Positions 6,079-13,404 of a stretch of 35,107 nt of DNA are shown here, one piece after another (position 1 is the stretch's first letter; each line of letters begins with the position of its first letter). The stretch covers positions 1 through 35,107 of the forward strand of contig CAUJJW010000164.1 in the NCBI GenBank assembly GCA_963205105.1, in the 5' to 3' direction. The notes below the pieces were generated by a model. The model was not told the origin of the DNA, did no database searches, and worked only from the letters and a program-made list of their open reading frames with translations. The position numbers and the translations under genes were made by a program. Source of the stretch: Verrucomicrobiota bacterium. GTDB lineage: Bacteria; Verrucomicrobiota; Verrucomicrobiia; Limisphaerales; CAIMTB01.

Positions 6079-8843
6079 GCTTTGGCGTGTTGGATGATGC
6101 CTTCGAGAACGGAGGGGGCTTGGCGAAGCTCGCGGGCGCGGCGATCGAAGTGGTCGCCGCTGGAGCTGGAGCAATAGAGCATCTCGGGACTGGCGACGTT
6201 ATGGACCGTGCCACAGAGGTTCCGCTGGGAATCGGTGTGGAAGTAGGTGAAGGGACTGAACTTTTGGCCGCTCTGATGATCGGGGAGCGGGTAGTTCATG
6301 ATGGCGTGGCGGGTGACATCGGGGAGGGCGATGTCACCGGACATGTCCTCCAGGTCCGCACGGTCGTTCTGGCGCATGATGAAGAACTGACGGCTATTGC
6401 CGAAGACGACCGAACGGATGCGGCTCTGCTTGAAGCGGGCGTACTGCTGAACGATGGCGATGTTCCAGCAGTTGAACTTCCGGAGCTGGGCGTAGCTCTC
6501 GGCCACGATCTCCTGGCCCCCGGGGATATCGAGGAACCGGGCGACCTCCTCGTAAACCAGGCGCTTCCGGATACCCCGCGGGAGGGTCATGATGTGTTTG
6601 CGGGCGTGGTTGGTGATCAGGAATCCAGCGGCCGCTTTGAGCTCCTTGGCCGACTCAGGGATGTACCCGAGTTCAAAGTGGGCGATGCGCCCGGTGAGGG
6701 AGAGGTTGCTGGTGCCATCGAAGAGACGGCCGTAGTTGCCATCCCGACACCACGGGAGCAGGAGGGTGGCGATCTCCAGAATCTGATCCCGCTCTGGCCC
6801 GGAGGGATCGAGGGTCAGGAGCTCCTGAAACATCCGGTGGGTGGGAAACTCCTCGGGCAGGAAGTAAGCGAAGGCGAGGTTCCGAACCTCGTTGCAAGTG
6901 CGGGGGTCTTTCAGGAAGCGCAACGCCTCCCCTTCCGAGAACTGTTCGAGGTAGCTCCTCCCCCAATCATTGAACGCGCGAAACCCAGCTCGATCAGCAG
7001 CACCGTAGCTCCCCATATTGGGTCCAGGCTCCGCCTGGTCGCGGAAGGAGGTGAAGACCTCCAGGGTAGTGGCGCCGGGGGGCATGTGTTCGGCGCGGTA
7101 CTTCTGGAGGGCCAGGGCGTGGCGGGCGATATCGAGCAGGTCCGCGTGGTGGGACCGGCACCAATCCTGGAAGGTGTCCTCGTAGAGGAGGTTGAGGTAC
7201 TTGGCGATCTGCGCCCGGCGCAGCATCTCCCGATCCTCGGCGGCGCTGGTGCCGATCATGCGGGCCACCAGGCCGGTGGCGGCTGAGAGATGATCGGGAG
7301 TGAGCGGGAGCCCCTTGGTGTCGAGATAGTTGATGGTCAGATCCCCGTCCGGATGGATGAGGATGGGCCGGGCACCCTCATCCACGGTGGCCGTGTAGAT
7401 CCCATAACTCAGGCCCTCCTCGATGATGACCGTGTAGCCGAAGTACCCCTCGGTCTGGGTCAGGAGATCGCAGACCGTCACCGATTTGCCGGCCCCGGAC
7501 ATGCCCAAAAGAACGGCATGCTGTGGCGTGGCAGAGCCTGCACCCACGGAGAAGGTGGAAACGCCAACCAGGTTACCGGCGGCGCCGTCATAGATGGCCT
7601 CGGCGTGAGCCAGGTGGCCCGTGAACGTTGAGGTGACCGGCAACATGTCGGCCAGGTACCGGTGCTCGGAGTAGAGCTTGCGGTACTCGTACCGGCCCCA
7701 GGTCCAGCCGGGCCAGGTCTGGAAAAACAGGTTCCTGGCAGTGGCCGGCAGGTTGCTCTCGAAGTACTGCCCGGCGTTCATCGAGTGGATCGCGTTCTTG
7801 ATGGCGCCGGTCTTGGCCTGAAGACCGTCGCGGGACTTGTCCCAGACCCGGATCACAAAGAGCGCTTTGAAGGGGATGGACTGCCCCTGCATGAGCATTG
7901 AAATCTTCCGCTGCTTCTTCTCCATCACGGTCAGGAGAGAGAGCTTCTTCTCGCTGGCGTAATCGCCCGCAACGCGGTCGTGGGCCTTCTCCTCGGAAGC
8001 GATCTCGGCGGAGACCGGGAGCGGGTCAATATTGACCGTGATGGTGTAGTCGAGCAGGCGCAGGCCGGTCAGACGCTGGATGATCCCCGGGTAGGTGGAC
8101 CGGGGCCACCGGGTGAGGACGATCAAGGCGTGGTAATGACCATCCAGGTAGAACCCTGCACCGGGGAGCCCGACGCCCTCGCTGCCCCAAGTGTTCTCCT
8201 GAATGGACAACTGCGGATCGAACTCCGGCGTGGGATCGTAGTCGAAGCGCTCGGCGAGCGACGGGTTAAGGAAGCGCTTGTAGTCCCTGAAATGGTCGAG
8301 ATCCGACATGGGCAGGACACGGGAACCCGACCCAGCGAAGATCTCGGAGAGCAGATGGTGGGTGTGCTGGAACTCCTGGGCGAGTTGGTCCAGGAGGGTC
8401 TCGTAGTAGGCCCGGGAGGCGGAGGGGGATTGGAAAGTTCGGGGAACGTTCTCCAGGGCCCGGGAGATGTAGAGCACCACCCGCTGGCGGCGGAGCTTAC
8501 GTTCCATCATGGCCTGCCAGTAGCGGGTGAACCGTTCGTTGCGGCTACGGCGGGTCCAGGGGTTGGTGAACCGCTCGGTCTCCGACTGGTAGCGGAGGAG
8601 TTCGGAACGGTAATCGCAGTCGCAGAAGTACTGAACCTGAAGCCGCTGGTTCTCGTGGAGAGAGCTCAGGAGAAGACAAAGCTCATCCTGGAAGGCATTG
8701 AGATCGCTGGTGGGGCTATTGGAGAGATCGGGGGCCTCCAGGACGAAGCCCTTGGAGACATGGCCACCACGCCGCAGGTGGGAGAAAACCAGGAGGTCCC
8801 GGATGAAATGCCCATTGGGAGCACGCTCGATCATGGGAATCAA
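6075..8843 (-). CDS. trbE: TrbE/VirB4 conjugation ATPase
   Basis: A 922-aa ATPase that powers pilus assembly and substrate transfer at the inner membrane. The N-terminal domain (about 1-420) is of the CagE/TrbE/VirB type. The ATPase domain has Walker A GMSGAGKS at about residues 447-454, and the VirB4 hallmark 'FDGTSNLSL...FELG' near 708-726. The Walker B region reads LVYEEVARFLD (about 762-772), where most VirB4 proteins have DEAWRFL, so Glu replaces the usual Asp. A motif III-like QQY (799-801) follows. Length is typical (about 800-920 aa). It is coupled by ATGA overlaps to both the upstream 91-aa gene and the downstream lipoprotein gene. Confidence 0.95.
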   Translation of the reverse strand: MIPMIERAPNGHFIRDLLVFSHLRRGGHVSKGFVLEAPDLSNSPTSDLNAFQDELCLLLSSLHENQRLQVQYFCDCDYRSELLRYQSETERFTNPWTRRSRNERFTRYWQAMMERKLRRQRVVLYISRALENVPRTFQSPSASRAYYETLLDQLAQEFQHTHHLLSEIFAGSGSRVLPMSDLDHFRDYKRFLNPSLAERFDYDPTPEFDPQLSIQENTWGSEGVGLPGAGFYLDGHYHALIVLTRWPRSTYPGIIQRLTGLRLLDYTITVNIDPLPVSAEIASEEKAHDRVAGDYASEKKLSLLTVMEKKQRKISMLMQGQSIPFKALFVIRVWDKSRDGLQAKTGAIKNAIHSMNAGQYFESNLPATARNLFFQTWPGWTWGRYEYRKLYSEHRYLADMLPVTSTFTGHLAHAEAIYDGAAGNLVGVSTFSVGAGSATPQHAVLLGMSGAGKSVTVCDLLTQTEGYFGYTVIIEEGLSYGIYTATVDEGARPILIHPDGDLTINYLDTKGLPLTPDHLSAATGLVARMIGTSAAEDREMLRRAQIAKYLNLLYEDTFQDWCRSHHADLLDIARHALALQKYRAEHMPPGATTLEVFTSFRDQAEPGPNMGSYGAADRAGFRAFNDWGRSYLEQFSEGEALRFLKDPRTCNEVRNLAFAYFLPEEFPTHRMFQELLTLDPSGPERDQILEIATLLLPWCRDGNYGRLFDGTSNLSLTGRIAHFELGYIPESAKELKAAAGFLITNHARKHIMTLPRGIRKRLVYEEVARFLDIPGGQEIVAESYAQLRKFNCWNIAIVQQYARFKQSRIRSVVFGNSRQFFIMRQNDRADLEDMSGDIALPDVTRHAIMNYPLPDHQSGQKFSPFTYFHTDSQRNLCGTVHNVASPEMLYCSSSSGDHFDRRARELRQAPSVLEGIIQHAKA

Positions 8844-9115
8844 GGACGCTGGGAGGATGTCGGGGACAAGCGCTCCAGGAGGCGCCCCATCCGATCCAGT
8901 TCAGTAGTGAGACTTTCCACCGTGCGCACCGAGGTGGGTTGGGTGACGGCGATCGTGGCCTCTCGGACATGGGCCAGGGCTCGATCGGCATGGGCTCGGA
9001 GGTTGGGATCAACCAGATGTGCGTGCAGGATCTCGCGCAGTGCGTTGTCCGCGGTTCGGAGGAGCGCCAGGTGTCGGGTGCGCTGGCGACGCTGGGGAGG
9101 GGAAAGCTGAGTCAT
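8840..9115 (-). CDS. Small helical hypothetical protein between trbD and trbE
   Basis: A 91-aa soluble helical protein beginning MTQLSPPQRRQRTRHLALL. I chose the ATG at 9115 because it overlaps the TrbD-like stop by 4 bp (ATGA), and the stop in turn overlaps the trbE start by 4 bp. That marks a genuine coupled gene rather than the longer in-frame reading that shadows its neighbour. There is no membrane segment and no recognised family. It is an extra gene relative to RP4, where trbE directly follows trbD. Confidence 0.65.
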   Translation of the reverse strand: MTQLSPPQRRQRTRHLALLRTADNALREILHAHLVDPNLRAHADRALAHVREATIAVTQPTSVRTVESLTTELDRMGRLLERLSPTSSQRP

Positions 9116-9447
9116 GGGAGGGGGTGCTTCGGAATCCGGGCGGGATCGACTTCCGGGGAAAAGCCGGCGCCAAAGAAGAGGGACTCCAGGAAGTCGCGGT
9201 CGAACCCGGGAGGCTTCCCCTGCCGGAGACCCAGAATGTACCCGAGTACGAGCAGGAGCGGGACGACCGCGACCAAGAGGGAGGCGAGCAGGGAAACCTC
9301 CAAGCCAACGAGGAGGCCAAAGAAGACGGCGATACTGCCACCGATCCCTCCGATCAACCACCAGACCAGGTTACCGTCCAAACCCCAGGTACGCCCTGAG
9401 GAGTCGGAGGCGGCATTGGTGTCGGTCAATCGGAGGGTTGTGCTCAC
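9112..9447 (-). CDS. trbD: TrbD/VirB3-like small membrane protein
   Basis: A 111-aa protein with two adjacent membrane helices (about residues 27-73, a single long hydrophobic block with a short turn) and a polar C-terminus. VirB3/TrbD proteins have this small two-helix form and act with VirB4 at the inner membrane. The position between the pilin gene and trbE agrees. The sequence is not close to RP4 TrbD, so the call is by topology and order. It starts 26 bp after the pilin stop. Confidence 0.72.
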   Translation of the reverse strand: MSTTLRLTDTNAASDSSGRTWGLDGNLVWWLIGGIGGSIAVFFGLLVGLEVSLLASLLVAVVPLLLVLGYILGLRQGKPPGFDRDFLESLFFGAGFSPEVDPARIPKHPLP

Positions 9448-9473
9448 AGGAACGAAGGGGAGAAGTCGGAAGG

Positions 9474-9827
9474 TTAGAAGGTCCCGACCCCGACCGCGGA
9501 GTTGCTGCTGAGGCCGAAGATCTTGAAGAAGGCGTAGATGACCGCGGGCGCGGCGGCGATGATCGCGCCCCCGATGATCGACATCTTGCCCTGGTCAACG
9601 TCACCCCGGCGGATGGCGAACCCACCGTAGATCACCGAAGCGATGCCCAGGACGAACCCGAACATCATGATCACCGCGAGGCTGTTGCTGATACCGGCCT
9701 TGAGTTCGGTGGAACTAAAGTCTTGGGCCAGGAGCGGCTGCGCACTGGCCAGGAGGAGGAGACCGGAAATGGCGATGGCCTTGGCTCTGCGGCGAAGTGT
9801 GGATTGGGAATGCATTGGTAGGTTCAT
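9474..9827 (-). CDS. trbC: TrbC/VirB2-like conjugative pilin
   Basis: A 117-aa prepilin, first gene of the operon. An Arg-rich N-terminus and hydrophobic signal (AIAISGLLLLASAQPLLAQ) are followed by two membrane helices separated by a short basic loop (AIRRGDVDQGK), the typical VirB2/TrbC pattern. Two starts are possible, ATG at 9827 and ATG at 9815 (MHSQSTL); neither has a clear ribosome binding site, and I keep the longer one with little conviction. Mature pilin would start near DFSSTELKAG. The promoter and palindrome in the 146-bp gap upstream probably control the whole operon. Confidence 0.85.
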   Translation of the reverse strand: MNLPMHSQSTLRRRAKAIAISGLLLLASAQPLLAQDFSSTELKAGISNSLAVIMMFGFVLGIASVIYGGFAIRRGDVDQGKMSIIGGAIIAAAPAVIYAFFKIFGLSSNSAVGVGTF

Positions 9828-9921
9828 GCGGTCTTGATTGGTTGGACTGGCGACGCATTGGCGGCGGGATGCCGCATGGGTCGCGTGTGCAAGATCCGAG
9901 CACGAAGGGGGGCCGCTTTTG

Positions 9922-9936
9922 GTGTAGGACCTACAC
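9922..9936. promoter_or_regulatory. Perfect palindrome between divergent trbC and AAA+ genes (candidate operator)
   Basis: GTGTAGG at 9922-9928 and CCTACAC at 9930-9936 form a perfect 7-bp inverted repeat around one central A. It lies 37 bp before the AAA+ start codon and about 95 bp upstream of the pilin start. Location in a divergent promoter region and dyad symmetry suggest a repressor or activator site controlling transfer genes. No regulator gene is present in the window. I saw no convincing -35/-10 pair next to it. Confidence 0.5.
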
Positions 9937-9973
9937 AATCGGATGCGGGTGGGTGTGGTAATGGAGGAACCCC

Positions 9974-10882
9974 ATGAAGAACCCACCAAGCCCGGAGAAA
10001 CTGGAGATGCTACGGAAACTGCCGGAGGTACTGGCAAAGGAGATCAAGGGTCAGGACCACGCCCTGCCCCGCATCGTGTCAGCCCTGCAACGGGGCGAAC
10101 TGGGGCTGACCAAGCCATCCAGGCCAAGGTCGAGCTTCTTGCTCCTGGGGCCAACGGGTGTGGGGAAGACGGAATCGGTGGTGGTGGCCACGAATCACGT
10201 CTTTGGGAGCGAGAAACTGTTCCGCTTCGACATGTCGGAGTTCCAGAACCAGGAATCGCTTGGACTCCTCCTGGGGGCGCGATTGGGTGAGAGCGGCTAC
10301 CTGGGGGCGGTACGGGCGAAGGCGGCGGAGGGGTCCTTACTGTTCGATGAAGTGGAGAAAGCCCACCCACGAGTGTTGGATTTGCTTCTTCAGCTGCTGG
10401 ACGCAGCGAGAATCACCGTGGCAACCGGAGAAACCATGGACTTCTCCGGGTTCCACATCTGGTTAACCACCAACATCGGAGCAGCGGAAATCCTTGGGCT
10501 CCAACACTCGACCGACTCGACCTTGGAACGTCACGTGCTTTCCAAGGCCCAGCAGGCGTTACGCCCAGAAATCTTCGCGCGAATCACGGAGAAATTGGTG
10601 TTCCACCGACTCCCGTTTGAGGTGCAAATGGAGATCGCCGCGAAATTCCTGAACCAGGAACTGGAGTTTCTGGCGGAACGCGGGATCGAACTGGAGGCAG
10701 CACCGGAGGTGCTCCCATCCCTCGTGCGCAAAGGGTTCCATCCAAAACTCGGAGCCCGACCGATGCGAGACGCGGTCCAAAGGCACATCACTCATCTCGT
10801 CGCCAAACGCCTTCTCACAGGCGCCGCGGTGCATGGCAAACTTGTGGTCGCCTCGGATCAGGAAGCAATCAACCTGAGGTAA
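9974..10882 (+). CDS. Stand-alone ClpB/ClpA D2-type AAA+ ATPase
   Basis: A 302-aa single-module AAA+ protein that resembles only the second ATPase domain of ClpA/ClpB. Visible motifs are Walker A GPTGVGKT (59-66), Walker B SLLFDEVEKAH (121-131), sensor 1 TTNIGA (Asn167), an arginine-finger region RPEIFARI (197-204) and sensor 2 GARPMR (260-265), followed by a ClpB C-terminal small domain. The N-terminal domain, first ATPase ring and middle coiled coil are absent; a full ClpB is about 850 aa. A strong GGAGG site precedes the ATG. It is divergent from the secretion operon and occupies the spot where trbB/virB11 would be expected. A remodelling role in conjugation is inference. Confidence 0.85.
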   Translation: MKNPPSPEKLEMLRKLPEVLAKEIKGQDHALPRIVSALQRGELGLTKPSRPRSSFLLLGPTGVGKTESVVVATNHVFGSEKLFRFDMSEFQNQESLGLLLGARLGESGYLGAVRAKAAEGSLLFDEVEKAHPRVLDLLLQLLDAARITVATGETMDFSGFHIWLTTNIGAAEILGLQHSTDSTLERHVLSKAQQALRPEIFARITEKLVFHRLPFEVQMEIAAKFLNQELEFLAERGIELEAAPEVLPSLVRKGFHPKLGARPMRDAVQRHITHLVAKRLLTGAAVHGKLVVASDQEAINLR

Positions 10883-11334
10883 CGTAGCGCCATCCTGGCG
10901 GGGTTTGGAGATCGGCCTCGCGCACACCCTCCCATGGGTCCGCCGGACGGAGTTAATCTGGTGGCGCTGGCCCGCCATCCCGCCGAGGTCGCCCGAAACC
11001 TGGAGCAGTGGCTGCCCGGACCTACGCAAAGACGGCGGCATTCGACACCAGTTGACGACCGATCCTTGGTCGGATGGAGTCAATCCCCGGGGCCCAAAAA
11101 AGCCCCCACGCCACCGCGCGTACTCCCTGCCAACCTCCGAAATCGAAGCAATGCGCGCCCTCTGAACACTTGCCGAAGCGACACGACGCTAAGCGGGCCG
11201 AATTGAAAAAAGCGTCAAACCGAAACCGAGAAATCTGAAGAGGCGAGCGATTGAAGTCGCAAGCCTTTGCCATTGCGTAACATGAAGGACGTTATGTTAC
11301 GTAAACACTGTTGGCGATGGAGTGTGCCACGCCA
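10883..11334. other. Intergenic region without a convincing gene
   Basis: About 450 bases between the AAA+ gene and the TPR gene. A weak 5-bp hairpin (CGCCA-tcc-TGGCG, 10888-10900) follows the AAA+ stop and may help end transcription. Short open frames on both strands (for example a 90-aa plus-strand frame from 10934) lack a ribosome binding site and protein-like composition, so I do not call them. The right end holds an inverted repeat listed separately. Confidence 0.5.
11276..11301. repeat. Inverted repeat CGTAACAT / ATGTTACG
   Basis: Perfect 8-bp arms at 11276-11283 and 11294-11301 separated by 10 bp, giving a 26-bp dyad. It lies 34 bp past the stop of the TPR gene. The AT-rich symmetric arms with a helical-turn spacing look like a regulator or recombinase site (resolvase or Xer type). 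A Tn3-family relic lies 600 bp away, but I see no direct link between the two. Confidence 0.4.
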
Positions 11335-11905
11335 TCATTGACCTTTGGTTGGCACTCCTTTCAGTTCCGCAGTCGCCTCCTCCAGACTAGCCAGGACGAT
11401 CGCGTGATATCTGGGAAAGTCGCTTTCAGTGTATACCTCCAACGCCGCTCGGTAAGCCTTCACCGCCTCAGCCAAAAGCTGCACCGCCTCAGGTCCACTC
11501 GTTTGTCTTGCCTGGTCGCGGAGGGCCTCTCCCAGGTTGTTCTGTGTCATCGCCCAGTCCTGCGGCAACTGCACGCGCGTATATACCTCCAACGCCGACC
11601 GGTAAGCCTTCACCGCCTCAGCTAAAAGCTGCGCCGCCTCACGTCCACTCGTTTGTCCTCCTTGGTCGCTAAGGGCATTTCCCAGGTTGCTCTGTGTCCT
11701 CGCCCAGTCCTGCGGCAGCTCCGCGCGCGTGTAGGTCTCCAATGCCGCTCGGCACGCCCTCACTGACTCAGCCAAAAGCTGCACCGCCTCAGATCCACGC
11801 GTCCGGCCTGCCTGTGCGCTAAGGGCAATTCCAAACTTGTTCTGTGTCCTGGCCCACTCCTGCGGCCACTCCGCGCGCGTGTAGACCTCGACCGTCTCGC
11901 GGCAA
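11335..11905 (-). pseudogene. TPR-repeat protein, 5' truncated
   Basis: The C-terminal part of a protein built of 50-residue tetratricopeptide-like units with the signature 'TR-x-x-LPQDWA-x-TQ-x-NLG-x-AL ... EAVQLLAEAVKAYR-x-ALEVY'. Three units are visible; at DNA level they repeat with an exact 150-bp period (matching blocks end at 11580, 11730 and 11880). Such 'PQDWA-TQNNLG' repeats are known from large CHAT- or NB-ARC-linked TPR proteins. The frame stays open to 12045, but homology stops near 11905, where sequence on the other strand becomes Tn3 transposase. The real start and N-terminal effector domain have therefore been lost. Confidence 0.75.
11430..11880 (-). repeat. 150-bp tandem repeats inside the TPR gene
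   Basis: Three tandem copies of a 150-bp unit encoding the 50-aa TPR module. The phase marker 'CGCGCGT...ACCTCCAACGCCG' recurs at about 11577, 11727 and 11877. The copies differ at many third positions and a few residues, so the repeats are old enough to have diverged. Confidence 0.7.
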
Positions 11906-12318
11906 GTGCGCCCTCCGACCGCTTGGCCAAGGCACTGACGATGCTCGGGCGCGCCGTCAAGACGACGTACATCCTCCGCTACCTGCACGACAGTGCACTC
12001 CGAGACCGCGTCCATCTGCAGCTCAACCGCGGGGAGTCGCGACACGAGTTGGCCCGGCGGTTATTCTTCGCCAACCAAGGCGCCTTCCGCAGCGGCGATT
12101 ACGACGAGATCATGAACAAGGTGAGCGCCCTGAGCATCCTATCGAACGCGGTGCTCGTCTGGAACACGGCGCGCTACGCCGAGATCATCGCCGGGCTGCG
12201 GACCCAGAGCGGTAAGCCTGTGGACAATCGGGACTTGGCACGCATATCGCCCCTCGCGCATTCCCACGTCATCCCGAGCGGCACCTACCATTTCGCCGAG
12301 GCTGTCGCGGCCGGATAG
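11893..12318 (+). pseudogene. tnpA: Tn3-family transposase (TnpA), C-terminal fragment
   Basis: Encodes about 140 residues that match the end of Tn3-family DDE transposases: 'LGRAVKTTYILRYLHD', 'HLQLNRGESRHELARRLFFANQG', 'LVWNT', and the terminal 'ISPLAHSHVIPSGTYHF'. Full TnpA is about 950-1000 aa, so roughly the first 85% is missing. The open frame from TTG at 11923 is not a real start. The fragment stops with TAG at 12316, four bases before a 38-bp terminal repeat, as in intact Tn3-family elements where tnpA ends against the inverted repeat. The left side is fused to a TPR gene. Confidence 0.88.
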
Positions 12319-12321
12319 CCC

Positions 12322-12359
12322 CTTACCGTAACTTTTTCCGCCGTTGCGTCTGCTACCCC
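12322..12359 (-). repeat. 38-bp Tn3-family terminal inverted repeat
   Basis: Read on the minus strand the segment starts GGGGTAGCAGACG and ends AGTTACGGTAAG. It is exactly 38 bp, begins with GGGG and ends with TAAG, the general form of Tn3-family ends. It lies just after the tnpA stop. The outer end is at 12359; everything after it belongs to the interrupted JAB gene. No second copy is seen in the window, so the partner end has been lost. Confidence 0.85.
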
Positions 12360-12655
12360 GAGATGCGGCCGTCATTGATTGCCACTCGCACCCGCACTCA
12401 ACCACTGACGTATGGTTCTCCCCGAGCGACCAGTCGGGCATCACCGAGTTCGCGCAATACGTTCGATGGAAACTCAACGGGAAGCCGTTTGCGGCCTTGG
12501 TCTGGGGAGAGGATTCGGTCGATGGCGTCGTCTGGCAGGGAGACTACGCGCGAGCGCAAGCATTGGGCTCAGTCCGCATCGGTGGACTCCGCATGACGAC
12601 AACAGCGTCCTGGTTCAAGAGCCCTGTTCGGTTCAACCGCTTCTCATCAGAATGA
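12360..12655 (+). pseudogene. JAB/JAMM-domain (Prok-JAB) isopeptidase, 5' truncated
   Basis: Encodes the second half of a JAB/MPN+ metalloprotease. The zinc motif is intact in this part: 'DCHSHPHSTTDVWFSPSD' gives H-S-H-P followed by S-x2-D, the JAMM ligands. The upstream catalytic Glu and the first strands of the fold are missing. The coding sequence starts directly against the Tn3-type repeat at 12359, and an in-frame stop lies at 12329. A TTG at 12344 inside the repeat could start a 103-aa product, which would lack the Glu. The stop overlaps the start of the E1-like gene by 4 bp (ATGA). JAB proteins next to E1 genes remove or process ubiquitin-like tags. Confidence 0.85.
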
Positions 12656-13404
12656 ACACGACCAGATTCCAGCGGCAGATTCTCGCTTTTGGAGAGGAAG
12701 GGCAGGCGTGCCTGTCTGCCAATAGAGTCGCGATTGTAGGCCTTGGCGGACTGGGGTGTTTCGTGGTGCAGTCGCTTGCTAATCTCGGGATCCGACGCTT
12801 CTTCCTCGTCGACGATGACCGGCTCTCAAAAGGCAATCGTAACCGCTGGGTCCTCGGATTCCCGGCAGACGTTGGCGAGTTGAAGGTGGATCTGGTGCGA
12901 CGGTATATCCTGGCGATCGATCCTTGTGCAGAGGTTATGGCAATGCCCGTGAACCTCCGGACCAAAAGCGGCCTATCCGCTTTGCTTTCATGCTTCACAA
13001 TATTCGGGTGCGTGGACAACGACGGGCCGCGCCTGGTCCTTTCGGAGCTCTCTGCGGCTTACGAGATTCCGCTCATTGACAGCGCGAGCGAGATAATCCC
13101 GCCTAAGGAGCTCAAGCCCGTTGATTTCGGTGGGCGTGTTGTGGTTGCTCGGCCAGGGGATTTCTGCCTGTTCTGTGCAGGCGAGCTGGACGCGGCAGAA
13201 GCGAAGGCCGCTCTTGAACCTGCGGCCGTTCAGGACGCGCGCGAGGCTCATGGATACGGGCTTGGACTCGATGTGGAATCGCCCAGCGTCGTATCGCTCA
13301 ATGGCGTCATAGGCAACCTGGCCGTCACCGAATTCATGGCGATGGTGACGGGGATTCGCGAACCCGTGAGAAAATTGTCCTATCGCGGGATGAGGGGGTT
13401 GTGA
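12652..13404 (+). CDS. ThiF/MoeB/E1-like adenylyltransferase (ubiquitin-like activation), probably frameshifted at its 3' end
   Basis: A 250-aa E1-superfamily protein that would adenylate the C-terminus of a ubiquitin-like or sulfur-carrier protein. The Rossmann motif is GLGGLG (30-35), acidic VDDD (53-56), then the N-R-N-R motif (62-65), Lys78 and CVDNDGPR (Asp122). A first Cys-x2-Cys (172 and 175, FCLFC) is present. MoeB/ThiF enzymes bind zinc with a second Cys-x2-Cys near the C-terminus. Here that motif appears only in the overlapping -1 frame from 13401, after a G5 run, so the gene looks frameshifted. The start at 12652 is chosen because it overlaps the JAB stop (ATGA). No Ubl or E2 gene is visible. 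Confidence 0.85.
   Translation: MNTTRFQRQILAFGEEGQACLSANRVAIVGLGGLGCFVVQSLANLGIRRFFLVDDDRLSKGNRNRWVLGFPADVGELKVDLVRRYILAIDPCAEVMAMPVNLRTKSGLSALLSCFTIFGCVDNDGPRLVLSELSAAYEIPLIDSASEIIPPKELKPVDFGGRVVVARPGDFCLFCAGELDAAEAKAALEPAAVQDAREAHGYGLGLDVESPSVVSLNGVIGNLAVTEFMAMVTGIREPVRKLSYRGMRGL

Larger units (their letters stand above)
11893..12359 (+). mobile_element. Relic of a Tn3-family transposon (one end)
   Basis: Comprises the tnpA 3' end and its adjoining 38-bp terminal repeat. The resolvase, most of tnpA, passenger genes and the opposite end are absent. Its outer boundary cuts a JAB-domain gene and its inner boundary is a deletion junction within a TPR gene. Without the other end a target duplication cannot be tested; GAGAT (12360-12364) would be this side's copy. 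Confidence 0.82.

Noticed and set aside
9943..10290. Plus-strand frame overlapping the AAA+ gene start
   Set aside because: It is an out-of-frame shadow of the AAA+ gene, which has intact motifs and a GGAGG ribosome binding site.
11160..11200. GACGCTAAG as a possible second Tn3-type inner end
   Set aside because: No GGGG lies about 38 bp away in the required orientation and the rest does not match the repeat at 12322-12359.
10934..11206. 90-aa plus-strand frame after the AAA+ gene
   Set aside because: No ribosome binding site, Pro/Arg-rich shadow-like composition and no recognisable motif.
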